36,561 bases of DNA from positions 1 through 36,561 of the forward strand of contig DAAJ01000091.1 of the NCBI GenBank assembly GCA_001701115.1. Direction: 5' to 3'. Below, piece after piece: positions 14,448 through 23,296 of the stretch; position 1 is the first letter of the stretch, and every line of letters begins with the position of its first letter. The notes beneath the pieces were generated by a model, which was not told where the DNA came from, made no database searches, and worked only from the letters and a program-made list of their open reading frames with translations. Both the position numbers and the translations under genes were made by a program. This stretch comes from Bacteroidales bacterium GP2 (GTDB taxonomy: Bacteria; Bacteroidota; Bacteroidia; Bacteroidales; Muribaculaceae).

Positions 14448-17039
14448 TTAATTCTTAAATACGAGCCCGTTATCGCCGTCAACATCAATAACGATAGGAC
14501 GCTCTTTATCAACCTTCTGGGCAAGAATGTCTTTCGAGAGCTGGTTAAGCACGAGCCTATGGATAGCCCTCTTGACAGGACGCGCGCCAAATTCTGGATC
14601 ATAACCCTCCTCAGCAAGATACCTGAGTGCAGCGGGAGTGACTTCAAGGACAACTCCGTTCTTGGCGAGCATCTTCTTGATGCCATTGATTTGCAGACCG
14701 ACAATTTCTTCAATCTCAGCCTCATTAAGCGGAGTGAACATGATTGTCTCGTCGATACGGTTCAAGAACTCGGGTCGGATTGTCTTTTTGAGCATCTCAA
14801 TGACTTCGCCTTTTGTCTTTTCAATTGTTTCATCGCGATTTTCCGGAGTCATAGCAGCGAAATTGTCACGAATCACATTTGAACCCATGTTGCTGGTCAT
14901 TATGATGATGGTGTTCTTGAAGTTCACAAGACGACCCTTGTTGTCAGTCAAACGTCCGTCATCAAGCACCTGCAGAAGGATATTGAACACATCGGGATGA
15001 GCTTTTTCAATTTCATCGAAAAGCACAACTGAGTATGGTTTGCGGCGCACCGCTTCAGTGAGCTGACCACCTTCATCGTAACCAACATATCCCGGAGGCG
15101 CTCCGACAAGACGGCTCACCGTATGCTTCTCCTGATACTCACTCATATCAATACGGGTCATCATGTTCTCGTCATCAAAGAGGTACTCGGCAAGAGCCTT
15201 TGCAAGCTCTGTCTTACCAACACCGGTTGTGCCAAGGAAGATGAATGAACCGATAGGACGGCGCGGGTCATTAAGACCGGCACGGCTACGGCGCACTGCA
15301 TCAGCAATAGCCCGGATAGCCTCCTCCTGACCGACAACCCTTGAATGGAGCTCCTCTTCAAGGTGGAGCAGCTTCTCTTTCTCGCTCTGCACCATCTTGT
15401 TCACAGGAATACCGGTCCAGCGGGAAACTACATCGGCTATATCCTCTGCATCCACTTCCTCCTTAATGAGGGCTTTCTCACCCTGCATCATATTGAGCTG
15501 GGTCTGTATTTCCTGATTCTCGCGCTCTTTCTCCTGAACCTTTGAGTAACGGATTTCTGCAACTTTAGCATAATCGCCCTCACGCTCTGCGCGGTCAGCT
15601 TCAAAGTTAAGCTGCTCGATATCAATCTTGTTCTGCTGGATGCGGTTGATAAGATCCTTCTCAGCTTTCCATTTAGCCATGAATTCCTTCTCCTCTTCGC
15701 GCATCTCCGCAAGGTCTTTTTCTATCTCTTTCACCTTGGCGGTGTCACCTTCGCGCTTGATAGCCTCGCGCTCGATTTCCTTCTGGGCAATCCTGCGGGA
15801 TATTTCATCAAGAGCCTGAGGGACAGAATCAATTTCAAGGCGCAGCTTTGAAGCCGCCTCATCGACAAGGTCAATAGCCTTATCAGGCAGGAAACGATCT
15901 GTGATATATCTTTCAGAAAGCTGAACCGCAGCAACAATAGCCTCATCGCGGATACGCACCTGATGGTGGTTTTCATAACGCTCCTTAAGCCCACGGAGAA
16001 TTGCGATAGCGCTCATCTCATCAGGCTCGTTCACCATCACTTTCTGGAAACGGCGTTCAAGAGCCTTATCTTTCTCGAAATATTTCTGGTACTCGTCAAG
16101 GGTTGTTGCACCGATGCTCCTGAGCTCACCTCGTGCCAGCGCAGGTTTGAGAATATTTGCGGCATCCATAGCGCCTTCACCCTTGCCTGCACCGACAAGC
16201 GTGTGTATCTCATCGATGAAAAGTATGATCTCACCGTCGCTCTGGGTCACCTCGTTAACGATAGCTTTAAGCCTCTCCTCAAATTCGCCCTTATATTTAG
16301 CACCTGCAACAAGCGCACCCATATCAAGGGAATAAATCTGTTTGCTGCGGAGGTTTTCAGGCACATCGCCACGCACAATCCTCTGGGCAAGACCCTCAGC
16401 AATCGCGGTTTTACCTGTACCCGGCTCACCAATAAGCATCGGGTTGTTTTTTGTACGGCGGCTAAGAATCTGAAGCACTCGGCGGATTTCGTCATCTCGT
16501 CCAATCACAGGATCAAGCTTGCCGGAACGAGCTCTTTCATTCAGATTGATAGCATATTTGCTTAGGGCATTATATGTTTCCTCTGCGCTCTGGTCTGTAG
16601 CTTTCTTGCCTTTTCTGAGCTCTTCAATAGCGCTTTTCAGCTCTTTTTCACTCAAGCCGGCATTCTTAAGGATTGTTGACGCAGGGGAATTAATGTCAAA
16701 CAACGCAAGCAGCAGAGCCTCAAGGGTAACGTATTCATCACCCATCTTTTTGGCAACATCAATTGCTTTCTGGAGCACATCATTTGAAGTGCGGCTCAGA
16801 TAAGGCTCGCCACCGGATACTTTAGGTTGGGAAGCAATTTCTTTGTCCACAGCGCTTTCCACCATAGGCATGCTCGCGCCGGTCTTGGCAAAGATGAATT
16901 TCACCAGGGACTCTCCCTCAGACAGAATAGCTTTGAGCAGATGCACCGGCTCAATAGCCTGGCTCCCGCTGTTCTTCGTGATTTCCACGGCTTTCTGTAT
17001 AGCCTCCTGGGATTTGATTGTAAAATTATTGAAGTTCAT
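14448..17039 (-). CDS. clpB: ClpB disaggregase (AAA+ chaperone)
   Basis: An 863-residue cytosolic hexameric ATPase that threads proteins out of aggregates together with DnaK. Order: Clp N-domain repeats (1-145), first AAA+ domain with Walker A GEPGTGKT (204-211), a coiled-coil middle domain rich in Glu, Lys and Arg (about 395-530), and second AAA+ domain with GTTGVGKT (near 603) followed by the C-terminal domain. The pore loop GAPPGYVGYDEGG is present. I start at the ATG giving MNFNNFTIKS, which matches the usual N-terminus; an upstream ATG at 17102 would add 21 non-conserved residues. No CIRCE element or exact TAnnTTTG box is visible upstream, so heat-shock control cannot be shown. Confidence 0.96.
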   Translation of the reverse strand: MNFNNFTIKSQEAIQKAVEITKNSGSQAIEPVHLLKAILSEGESLVKFIFAKTGASMPMVESAVDKEIASQPKVSGGEPYLSRTSNDVLQKAIDVAKKMGDEYVTLEALLLALFDINSPASTILKNAGLSEKELKSAIEELRKGKKATDQSAEETYNALSKYAINLNERARSGKLDPVIGRDDEIRRVLQILSRRTKNNPMLIGEPGTGKTAIAEGLAQRIVRGDVPENLRSKQIYSLDMGALVAGAKYKGEFEERLKAIVNEVTQSDGEIILFIDEIHTLVGAGKGEGAMDAANILKPALARGELRSIGATTLDEYQKYFEKDKALERRFQKVMVNEPDEMSAIAILRGLKERYENHHQVRIRDEAIVAAVQLSERYITDRFLPDKAIDLVDEAASKLRLEIDSVPQALDEISRRIAQKEIEREAIKREGDTAKVKEIEKDLAEMREEEKEFMAKWKAEKDLINRIQQNKIDIEQLNFEADRAEREGDYAKVAEIRYSKVQEKERENQEIQTQLNMMQGEKALIKEEVDAEDIADVVSRWTGIPVNKMVQSEKEKLLHLEEELHSRVVGQEEAIRAIADAVRRSRAGLNDPRRPIGSFIFLGTTGVGKTELAKALAEYLFDDENMMTRIDMSEYQEKHTVSRLVGAPPGYVGYDEGGQLTEAVRRKPYSVVLFDEIEKAHPDVFNILLQVLDDGRLTDNKGRLVNFKNTIIIMTSNMGSNVIRDNFAAMTPENRDETIEKTKGEVIEMLKKTIRPEFLNRIDETIMFTPLNEAEIEEIVGLQINGIKKMLAKNGVVLEVTPAALRYLAEEGYDPEFGARPVKRAIHRLVLNQLSKDILAQKVDKERPIVIDVDGDNGLVFKN

Positions 17040-17141
17040 AGTAACGTGATTTTTCAATTTTAAAATTCTAACGTCTATCGCCCCACAATGGTTTGAAAGC
17101 ACTGTCAGTTAATTTCATTTTTATATTATTATATAAATAGC

Positions 17142-17149
17142 TACCTTTG
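17142..17149 (+). promoter_or_regulatory. Bacteroidota -7 promoter box for the DUF5106/DoxX unit
   Basis: TACCTTTG matches TAnnTTTG in the gap divergent from clpB. The predicted start near 17153 leaves about 9 bases to the ATG at 17162 or about 33 to the ATG at 17186. Confidence 0.55.
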
Positions 17150-17185
17150 TAACTGCAAATTATGTGCCAACTAATCAAGACACCA

Positions 17186-18067
17186 ATGAAAAGACTCATA
17201 TTGGCAGCCCTGCTGACTATTTTTTTAACCGGTGCGGTAAACGCGCAGACCACTCCGGAAACATATTTCCCCTATCCCCTTGTGCCTGACAGCATTTCCT
17301 CGCTCGAAGGTCGTTCTAACTTTTTAATCACCCATTTCTGGGACTTCTGTGACCTGAAGAAAGGCTTCTCATCACGTGCCAAAATGGCAGGAGCTTTCCG
17401 CGATTATCTCACTTTCATGCCTTATGCAAACGCAAGGGTAGTACACAGAAGCATTGCTAAATTCCTCAAGGATATTGAAAAGCAGCCTGAAGATATGGCA
17501 TTTATCGCCCACAAGGCGGAAGAATTCGTCCACAGCGACACAGCCAACATTTTCAGCGATGAAATATATCTGCCATTCGCCCGTGCTGTTGTGGAGAACA
17601 AGCGAAGCAGCAAAGAGGAGAGGGATTATTTCGAGCCACAGGTAAAAGTGCTTACGGCTACGATGATAAATACCAGCATGCCGGATATTTCTTACACTGA
17701 CCGCAACGGAAACAAAGCAGTGTTCGCTCCCGACTCATCGCAAGTGATAATCCTGTTCTTCACTGAACCGGAAAACAGTGATGCCCTTCTTGCCAAAGCA
17801 CGACTGAATGCAGACTCAAAAGCAGCATCTTTCGTTAAAGACGGCATCCTTCGCATTGTTGCAATCGCAAAAACCGAGCCCGGAGAAGAGTGGCTCAATT
17901 TTGCCAAAACATTGCCCGAGGACTGGATTGTCGGAGCAAATCCGGACATAGACAAGATTTATGACATTCGTGCCATACCAAGTTTTTATGTGGTAGACCA
18001 GAGCGGCAATATACTACTAAAGAACGCAAATATTGACCGGATCATAGCAATCCTCTCAAAACTCTGA
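17186..18067 (+). CDS. DUF5106 thioredoxin-fold exported protein lacking the redox CxxC
   Basis: A 293-residue periplasmic protein. The DUF5106 domain (about 20-150) is followed by a thioredoxin-like domain (about 155-293) with the cis-Pro loop IPSFYVVDQSG near the end. Where active thioredoxins carry CxxC after the first core strand (ILFFT here), the sequence is EPENSD, so the redox cysteines are missing; it may bind or hold partners rather than exchange disulfides. I chose the ATG giving MKRLILAALLTIF, a clean signal peptide ending VNAQ. An in-frame ATG at 17162 would add eight residues and is also possible. The DoxX-like gene follows after 4 bases. Confidence 0.75.
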   Translation: MKRLILAALLTIFLTGAVNAQTTPETYFPYPLVPDSISSLEGRSNFLITHFWDFCDLKKGFSSRAKMAGAFRDYLTFMPYANARVVHRSIAKFLKDIEKQPEDMAFIAHKAEEFVHSDTANIFSDEIYLPFARAVVENKRSSKEERDYFEPQVKVLTATMINTSMPDISYTDRNGNKAVFAPDSSQVIILFFTEPENSDALLAKARLNADSKAASFVKDGILRIVAIAKTEPGEEWLNFAKTLPEDWIVGANPDIDKIYDIRAIPSFYVVDQSGNILLKNANIDRIIAILSKL

Positions 18068-18071
18068 CATT

Positions 18072-18581
18072 ATGGGCAAGTTTTCAGAATTCATAGCCGC
18101 TACCTTTGTTAAATGTACCGGTTATACCTATTCAAACATGGCGCGGCTGTTCATCCGCCTGTTTGTAGGCGTAATGTTCATGCAGTTCGGCATCCGCCAT
18201 CTTGTCAGCTATGATATTATTGTAGATTCATTCCCATGCATTTTTGGCTGGTCATCCCAGACCTGCCTGATTTTAATGATTGTCATAGAAATCGTATGCT
18301 CGTTGCTGATTATGGTTGGCTTCCTCACACGCATTGCCGTGATACCACCTATCGTGTCAATGATTGCCGCTGAGTATTATATCATCAACAACCTTATACC
18401 GCAAACATCCGTTTACGGTCTTGACAGCACTGACCCCGGCTACCTGCCGATTATGTTTATCGGTATTTACCTCTATATCCTTCTTGCCGGTCCGGGCAAG
18501 ATTTCCCTCGACTATTTCATATCTATCTTCTTAATCAGCCGCAATGGCAAGAATGAAGAAGAGGAGCTTGAAGAAGTCTGA
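18072..18581 (+). CDS. DoxX-like small inner-membrane protein
   Basis: A 169-residue protein with four predicted membrane helices (about 24-42, 66-84, 88-107, 124-142), matching the DoxX/DoxD-like four-helix fold. RLFIRLFVGVMFMQFGIRHL is the typical first-helix pattern. Members are linked to quinone or thiol redox chemistry and oxidative stress, but biochemical roles are mostly unknown. The tail is very acidic (EEEELEEV). It sits 4 bases behind the DUF5106 protein, so the thioredoxin-fold protein and this membrane protein probably work together. mnmA follows after 21 bases. Confidence 0.75.
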   Translation: MGKFSEFIAATFVKCTGYTYSNMARLFIRLFVGVMFMQFGIRHLVSYDIIVDSFPCIFGWSSQTCLILMIVIEIVCSLLIMVGFLTRIAVIPPIVSMIAAEYYIINNLIPQTSVYGLDSTDPGYLPIMFIGIYLYILLAGPGKISLDYFISIFLISRNGKNEEEELEEV

Positions 18582-18602
18582 AACATAACATCGTTATAAA
18601 GA

Positions 18603-19694
18603 ATGAAAATAGCGGTACTCATATCAGGCGGAGTGGACAGCGCGGTTGCTGTGCATCGTCTTGTTGAGCAAGGACACGACCTCCACCTGTTCTACATCAG
18701 GATTGGGCTGGATGTAAGCCAGGGCGGAGACTGCTATGCCGAAGAGGATATTGAGATGTGCCGCGCTATAGCAGCACGGTATCACCTGCCTCTTGATATT
18801 GTTTCCCTCCATGAGGAATACTGGGATAACGTAATGGAATATGCCATTCGTGCGGTAAAAGCAGGGCTTACTCCGAACCCGGACATCATGTGCAACCGCA
18901 TGATCAAGTTCGGATTCTTTGAAGAACGTTGGGGACACGAATTTGACCGTACTGCAACAGGACACTACGCCAATATTGCAGAACAGGACGGCTTGCTGTA
19001 TCTTGCCACCGCACCGGATCCTGTAAAAGACCAGACTGACTTCCTTGCACGAATAACCTACAGCCAGCTTTCACATCTCATGTTCCCTATTGGAGATATG
19101 CCTAAAAGCGCAGTGAGGGAAACTGCAATGGCTCTGAAACTGCCAAATGCCTACCGTCGCGATAGCCAGGGAATCTGTTTTCTCGGCAAGATAAACTATA
19201 ACGATTTCCTGCGCCGGCATCTCGGAGAAAAGCCCGGGGCGATAGTTGAAATTGAAACCGGAAAGAAACTCGGCGAGCATAAAGGCTACTGGTTCCACAC
19301 CATCGGGCAACGCAAAGGGCTCGGTCTTAGCGGTGGTCCATGGTTTGTTGTCAAGAAAAATATCCACGACAATGTAATATATGTTTCCCGTGGATATGAC
19401 ACGGATAAGCAGTACGGCAACACATTGCACCTTGAAGAGATGCAGTGGATAACCAAAGACCCATGGCAAGGTGAATGCAACGAAGTGCCGGTTACATTCA
19501 AGAACCGTCACTCACCTGATTTCCTTAAAGGCACTCTGACACGCCTCGGAGATGCTGAATACCTTCTCAAAAGCGATACTAAGGTGCAAGGCATTGCCCC
19601 CGGGCAATATGGAGTGATATATGACCCTGAATCAAAACTGTGTTATGGATCAGGCATCATTACCGGAAGGCAGATTGACACCTTATTATTATAA
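18603..19694 (+). CDS. mnmA: tRNA-specific 2-thiouridylase MnmA
   Basis: A 363-residue enzyme that adds the 2-thio group to U34 of Lys, Glu and Gln tRNAs, using ATP and a persulfide relay. The PP-loop SGGVDS is at 8-13. Catalytic cysteines are Cys97 (in NPDIMCNRMIKFG) and Cys192 (in DSQGICFLG), both in their usual contexts. The central tRNA-binding domain contains GYWFHTIGQRKGLGLSGG (about 228-245) and the beta-barrel end closes with YGSGII. Length is normal. The gene ends inside a 16-bp A/T palindrome. Confidence 0.95.
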   Translation: MKIAVLISGGVDSAVAVHRLVEQGHDLHLFYIRIGLDVSQGGDCYAEEDIEMCRAIAARYHLPLDIVSLHEEYWDNVMEYAIRAVKAGLTPNPDIMCNRMIKFGFFEERWGHEFDRTATGHYANIAEQDGLLYLATAPDPVKDQTDFLARITYSQLSHLMFPIGDMPKSAVRETAMALKLPNAYRRDSQGICFLGKINYNDFLRRHLGEKPGAIVEIETGKKLGEHKGYWFHTIGQRKGLGLSGGPWFVVKKNIHDNVIYVSRGYDTDKQYGNTLHLEEMQWITKDPWQGECNEVPVTFKNRHSPDFLKGTLTRLGDAEYLLKSDTKVQGIAPGQYGVIYDPESKLCYGSGIITGRQIDTLLL

Positions 19695-19725
19695 TTATAA
19701 TATACCAACATGAATTGACCTTATC

Positions 19726-20316
19726 ATGATGACCGACAGAGTTAGACTCAAAGTGCTTGGAATATCATACAGCCAGATTCAAACCGGAGCTTACGCCCTT
19801 ATTCTGGCTCAGGTTGACGGTCCCTGCCGGATTCCTGTTGTTATCGGAGCCGCAGAAGCACAGTCTATTGCACTGCGCATGGAAAGCATCACTCCTCCCC
19901 GTCCAATGACCCATGACCTATTTGTCAGCTTCGCGCATGCATTCGGCATTAAGCTCACCGAAGTATTCATCTACAAGTTTGAGGACGGGATATTCTCCTC
20001 CGAACTCACTTTCACCGACGGAGAGCGCCAGGTGAAAATTGATTCCCGCACCTCAGATGCTATCGCCATAGCCATGCGCACAGGCACACCTATATATACT
20101 ACGCGCGAAATTCTGGACGAAACCGCATTTGTCATGGAGATGCCCGGCGAAGAAGATAATGCCGAAAATGCAGAGGAACCGGTGCCAAACGAACCTAAAC
20201 TTGAAAACTACGCTATTGAGGAGTTAGAGCGCACTCTTGACAAGCTCATACGCGAAGAGCAGTACGAAGAAGCAGCGAGAGTTGCGGAGATACTAAAGCG
20301 CAAACGTGAAAAATAG
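19726..20316 (+). CDS. Bifunctional nuclease family protein (DUF151) with UvrB/UvrC motif
   Basis: A 196-residue soluble protein. Residues of about 5-135 form the bifunctional nuclease (DUF151) domain, with the characteristic RIPVVIGAAEAQSIA (35-49) and SRTSDAIAIAMRTGTPIY (about 107-124) blocks. After an acidic linker, residues of about 164-195 match the UvrB/UvrC helical hairpin (ELERTLDKLIREEQYEEAARVAEIL). This fusion is common in Bacteroidota. Characterised relatives cut both DNA and RNA, mostly in plants; the bacterial role is unclear, and the added motif hints at a protein partner in repair. It lies 31 bases after mnmA and 27 before the permease. Confidence 0.88.
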   Translation: MMTDRVRLKVLGISYSQIQTGAYALILAQVDGPCRIPVVIGAAEAQSIALRMESITPPRPMTHDLFVSFAHAFGIKLTEVFIYKFEDGIFSSELTFTDGERQVKIDSRTSDAIAIAMRTGTPIYTTREILDETAFVMEMPGEEDNAENAEEPVPNEPKLENYAIEELERTLDKLIREEQYEEAARVAEILKRKREK

Positions 20317-20343
20317 ATTCAAATAACAATTCATCACTGAAAT

Positions 20344-21717
20344 ATGTCAGCAACCGTCATCAGACTGTCAATACTCAATTTCCTCCAGTTTGCCGTATGG
20401 GGCAGCTATCTCGTTTGTCTCGGTCAGTACCTTGGACCGGCGGGACTCGGAAGCAATATCGCATGGTTCTATAGCGTGCAGGGACTTGTTTCCATCTTCA
20501 TGCCCGCAATTGTGGGAATAATTGCCGACAAATGGATTCCTGCGCAAAAAATGCTGGGGATTTGCCATATTCTTGCAGCAGCGTTCATGGGATGCGCATG
20601 GTTCTATGGCTCAACTCATCCCACATTGGAGTTTGCACCATTCTTCACACTATATGCCCTTAGCGTCGCTTTCTATATGCCCACTATCGCACTTGCCAAT
20701 GCAACCGCATTCAAGATACTTAAAAGCCATAATTGCGAACCCGTAAAAGCATTTCCTCCTATCAGGGTGCTGGGTACTGTCGGTTTTATCGCGGCAATGT
20801 GGTTTGTCAACTGCGCATACTGGCATGATGGTGATTTCGGCTTCACCATCAGCGAATCAAACCCGATGGCAAATTTCCGGTTCCAGTACACCCACATGCA
20901 GCTCCTCACATGCTCGATTCTCGGCATAGCTCTCGGGCTATTCTGTTTCACGCTCCCTAAATGCTCACTTGCGAAAGGCGGTCAGGGTAAATCCTGGAGC
21001 GAAACTCTCGGGCTGAATGCCTTCCACCTTTTTTCCGACAAGCGCATGGCGGTCTTTTTCCTCTTCTCCATGCTCCTTGGAGTTGCACTACAGATTACTA
21101 ACGGATTCGCTACAACATTTATCTCAAGCTTCAAAGGGGTTGCTGAATACGCTACTACTTTCGGAGCAAACAATGCCACTCTCCTTACCTCACTCTCACA
21201 GATTTCAGAAGCGGCATGCATACTCCTTATTCCATTCTTCCTCCGCCACTACGGCATCAAGAAAGTCATGCTCATTGCTATGGCGGCATGGGTTCTGAGG
21301 TTTGCATTCTTCGGGCTCGGCAATCCCGGCAGCGGTCTATGGCTCTTTATTCTCTCAATGATTGTTTACGGAGTTGCATTTGACTTCTTTAATGTATCCG
21401 GAGCCCTCTTCGTTGAGCAGGAAACCAACGATTCTATAAAATCATCGGCACAAGGGCTGTTTATGCTTATGACCAACGGCATCGGTGCATCTTTCGGCAC
21501 ACTAATTGCCGGTGAAATCGTCAACTCCTACTGTTCATGGCAGACTGTCGACGGAAACTCATATATGCTCGGTGATTGGAGCACCCCCTGGTTCATATTT
21601 GCAGGATATGCACTCGTCGTTTGCGTCATGTTTGCTATCATGTTCAAATACCGTCATACACCGCCTACCGCTGTTGAGGTAAGAAAAGCAAAGGCGGATA
21701 CACTCGAAATTGAATGA
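20344..21717 (+). CDS. MFS nucleoside permease (NupG/XapB-type)
   Basis: A 457-residue integral membrane transporter with about 12 helices. The opening (LSILNFLQFAVWGSYLVCLGQYL) is typical of the nucleoside:H+ symporter branch of the major facilitator superfamily, as is the PAIVGIIADKW loop between helices 2 and 3. It should import purine or pyrimidine nucleosides by proton symport; exact substrates are not visible. The stop TGA is separated from the rsmE ATG by one base, so the genes are tightly coupled. Confidence 0.85.
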   Translation: MSATVIRLSILNFLQFAVWGSYLVCLGQYLGPAGLGSNIAWFYSVQGLVSIFMPAIVGIIADKWIPAQKMLGICHILAAAFMGCAWFYGSTHPTLEFAPFFTLYALSVAFYMPTIALANATAFKILKSHNCEPVKAFPPIRVLGTVGFIAAMWFVNCAYWHDGDFGFTISESNPMANFRFQYTHMQLLTCSILGIALGLFCFTLPKCSLAKGGQGKSWSETLGLNAFHLFSDKRMAVFFLFSMLLGVALQITNGFATTFISSFKGVAEYATTFGANNATLLTSLSQISEAACILLIPFFLRHYGIKKVMLIAMAAWVLRFAFFGLGNPGSGLWLFILSMIVYGVAFDFFNVSGALFVEQETNDSIKSSAQGLFMLMTNGIGASFGTLIAGEIVNSYCSWQTVDGNSYMLGDWSTPWFIFAGYALVVCVMFAIMFKYRHTPPTAVEVRKAKADTLEIE

Positions 21718-21718
21718 C

Positions 21719-22465
21719 ATGATTCAGTTTTACGCGCCGGACATACTTACCACAGGCACATTGCCGGAAAGTGATTCGCAACACTGCTCAAAAGTATTGC
21801 GGATGAAAGCTGGTGACAGCATCGAGGTTATCGATGGCAAAGGGCACCGGTATACCTGTGTTATCGATGACCCCCACCCTAAGCGCACCCTTGTCCACAT
21901 CACCGCGGCAACTGACGTCCCGCTTTCGTGGCAACAGCAGATAACGGTTGCTGTCGCGCCATCGAAGCACATGGACAGAATGGAATGGCTGGTAGAAAAA
22001 ATGACAGAAATAGGAGTAAACAGGATAATCCCGTTGCTATGTGCGCGTTCTGAAAGAAAGGAGATAAAGACCGAACGCCTTGAAAAGATTGCTGTGTCAG
22101 CAATGAAGCAATCATTGAAAACAGTACTGCCGGTAATAGACGAAATGACACCGTTCAAACAAGCGATTGCCTCTATTGGCAGTGCTCAGCGATTCATAGC
22201 ATATTGCGACCGAACAATACCGCGCAGGCTGCTTGCCGGAGAATACATCCCATTCACATCCGCGGCAATACTCATTGGTCCGGAAGGAGACTTTTCACCG
22301 GAGGAGATAAAACTCGCCCTTGACAACGGCTACAGCCCTGTGTCTCTCGGAAACAACAGGCTTAGGACTGAAACAGCTGCATTATCGGCTTGCGACACAT
22401 TCCATATCCTTGACATGGCTGCTGAATCCGGATGGGCAAACACTAAAAAAGAACATTCATTATGA
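21719..22465 (+). CDS. rsmE: 16S rRNA (uracil-1498-N3)-methyltransferase RsmE
   Basis: A 248-residue SPOUT-fold enzyme that methylates N3 of U1498 in 16S rRNA using S-adenosylmethionine. The N-terminal PUA-like part includes SQHCSKVLRMKAGD. The knotted C-terminal domain has LIGPEGDFSPEE and LGNNRLRTETAALSA, which form the AdoMet pocket. I start at the ATG encoding MIQFYAPDI; an in-frame TTG three codons earlier overlaps the permease end. It overlaps kdsA by 4 bases (ATGA). Confidence 0.94.
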   Translation: MIQFYAPDILTTGTLPESDSQHCSKVLRMKAGDSIEVIDGKGHRYTCVIDDPHPKRTLVHITAATDVPLSWQQQITVAVAPSKHMDRMEWLVEKMTEIGVNRIIPLLCARSERKEIKTERLEKIAVSAMKQSLKTVLPVIDEMTPFKQAIASIGSAQRFIAYCDRTIPRRLLAGEYIPFTSAAILIGPEGDFSPEEIKLALDNGYSPVSLGNNRLRTETAALSACDTFHILDMAAESGWANTKKEHSL

Positions 22466-23268
22466 AATCCATAACACCCACATCCAATTTTTTCCTCCTC
22501 GCAGGACCTTGTGTGATAGAAGGAGAGAAAATGGCGCTTGACATTGCTGAACAGATTGCCAGCACTACATCCCGCCTGAACATCCCCTATGTTTTCAAAG
22601 GTTCATATAGAAAAGCAAACCGCTCACGCATCGACTCCTTCACAGGCATAGGTGATGTGGAGGCATTGAAAATCCTTGCTAAGGTGAGGGACACATTCGG
22701 AATACCTGTTGTAACTGACATTCACTCTGCAGAAGAAGCAGACCTTGCCGCGGAGTATGTCGACGTGCTGCAGATTCCGGCATTCCTCTGCCGTCAGACC
22801 GACCTGCTTGTTGCCGCTGCGAAAACTGGAAAAGATGTCAACATCAAGAAAGGGCAATTCCTGTCACCGGAGGCAATGCAATTTGCGGTCCAGAAGGTGC
22901 GTGATGCTGGAAACCCGAATGTTGCTGTCACCGAGCGAGGAGTAACTTTCGGTTATCAGGACCTGGTGGTGGATTACCGTGGCATACCAACCATGCAGGC
23001 ATTCGGCTGTCCTGTTATTCTGGATGTGACCCACTCCCTCCAGCAACCCAACCAGGCGGCGGGAGTCACTGGCGGAAGACCTGACCTTATTGAAACAATA
23101 GCACGTGCCGGAATAGCTGTGGGAGTCGACGGTCTTTTCATTGAGACCCACCCTGAACCAGCGAAAGCTAAGAGCGACGGCGCAAATATGTTGCCGCTTG
23201 ACAAACTGCCGCGCCTCCTTGAAAGGCTCACTGAAATCCGCGCCGTAATCAATACATTTAATAACTGA
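22462..23268 (+). CDS. kdsA: 3-deoxy-8-phosphooctulonate (Kdo-8-P) synthase, metal-type
   Basis: A 268-residue TIM-barrel enzyme that condenses phosphoenolpyruvate with arabinose-5-phosphate to make Kdo-8-P for the LPS inner core. Visible motifs: LAGPCVIEG (13-21), YVFKGSYRKANRSR, TERGVTFGYQDLVVDYRG and VTHSLQQPN. Cys17 in AGPC occupies the position that is Cys in metal-dependent KdsA enzymes and Asn in the metal-independent E. coli type, so this is probably a divalent-metal-dependent class II enzyme. It starts within the rsmE stop. Other Kdo genes are not in the window. Confidence 0.94.
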   Translation: MKSITPTSNFFLLAGPCVIEGEKMALDIAEQIASTTSRLNIPYVFKGSYRKANRSRIDSFTGIGDVEALKILAKVRDTFGIPVVTDIHSAEEADLAAEYVDVLQIPAFLCRQTDLLVAAAKTGKDVNIKKGQFLSPEAMQFAVQKVRDAGNPNVAVTERGVTFGYQDLVVDYRGIPTMQAFGCPVILDVTHSLQQPNQAAGVTGGRPDLIETIARAGIAVGVDGLFIETHPEPAKAKSDGANMLPLDKLPRLLERLTEIRAVINTFNN

Positions 23269-23296
23269 TATCACATTTCTTATCAATATAAACAAA

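Noticed and set aside
15963..16565. A 200-codon open frame on the + strand inside clpB
   Set aside because: It is antisense to the strongly conserved AAA+ domain of clpB and its translation has no recognisable motif; a mirror of codon bias.
17040..17102. Longer ClpB start with 21 extra residues
   Set aside because: The extension is not like any ClpB N-terminus; MNFNNFTIKS is the family start.
17040..17161. CIRCE-like heat-shock operator upstream of clpB
   Set aside because: No TTAGCACTC/GAGTGCTAA-type repeat is present.
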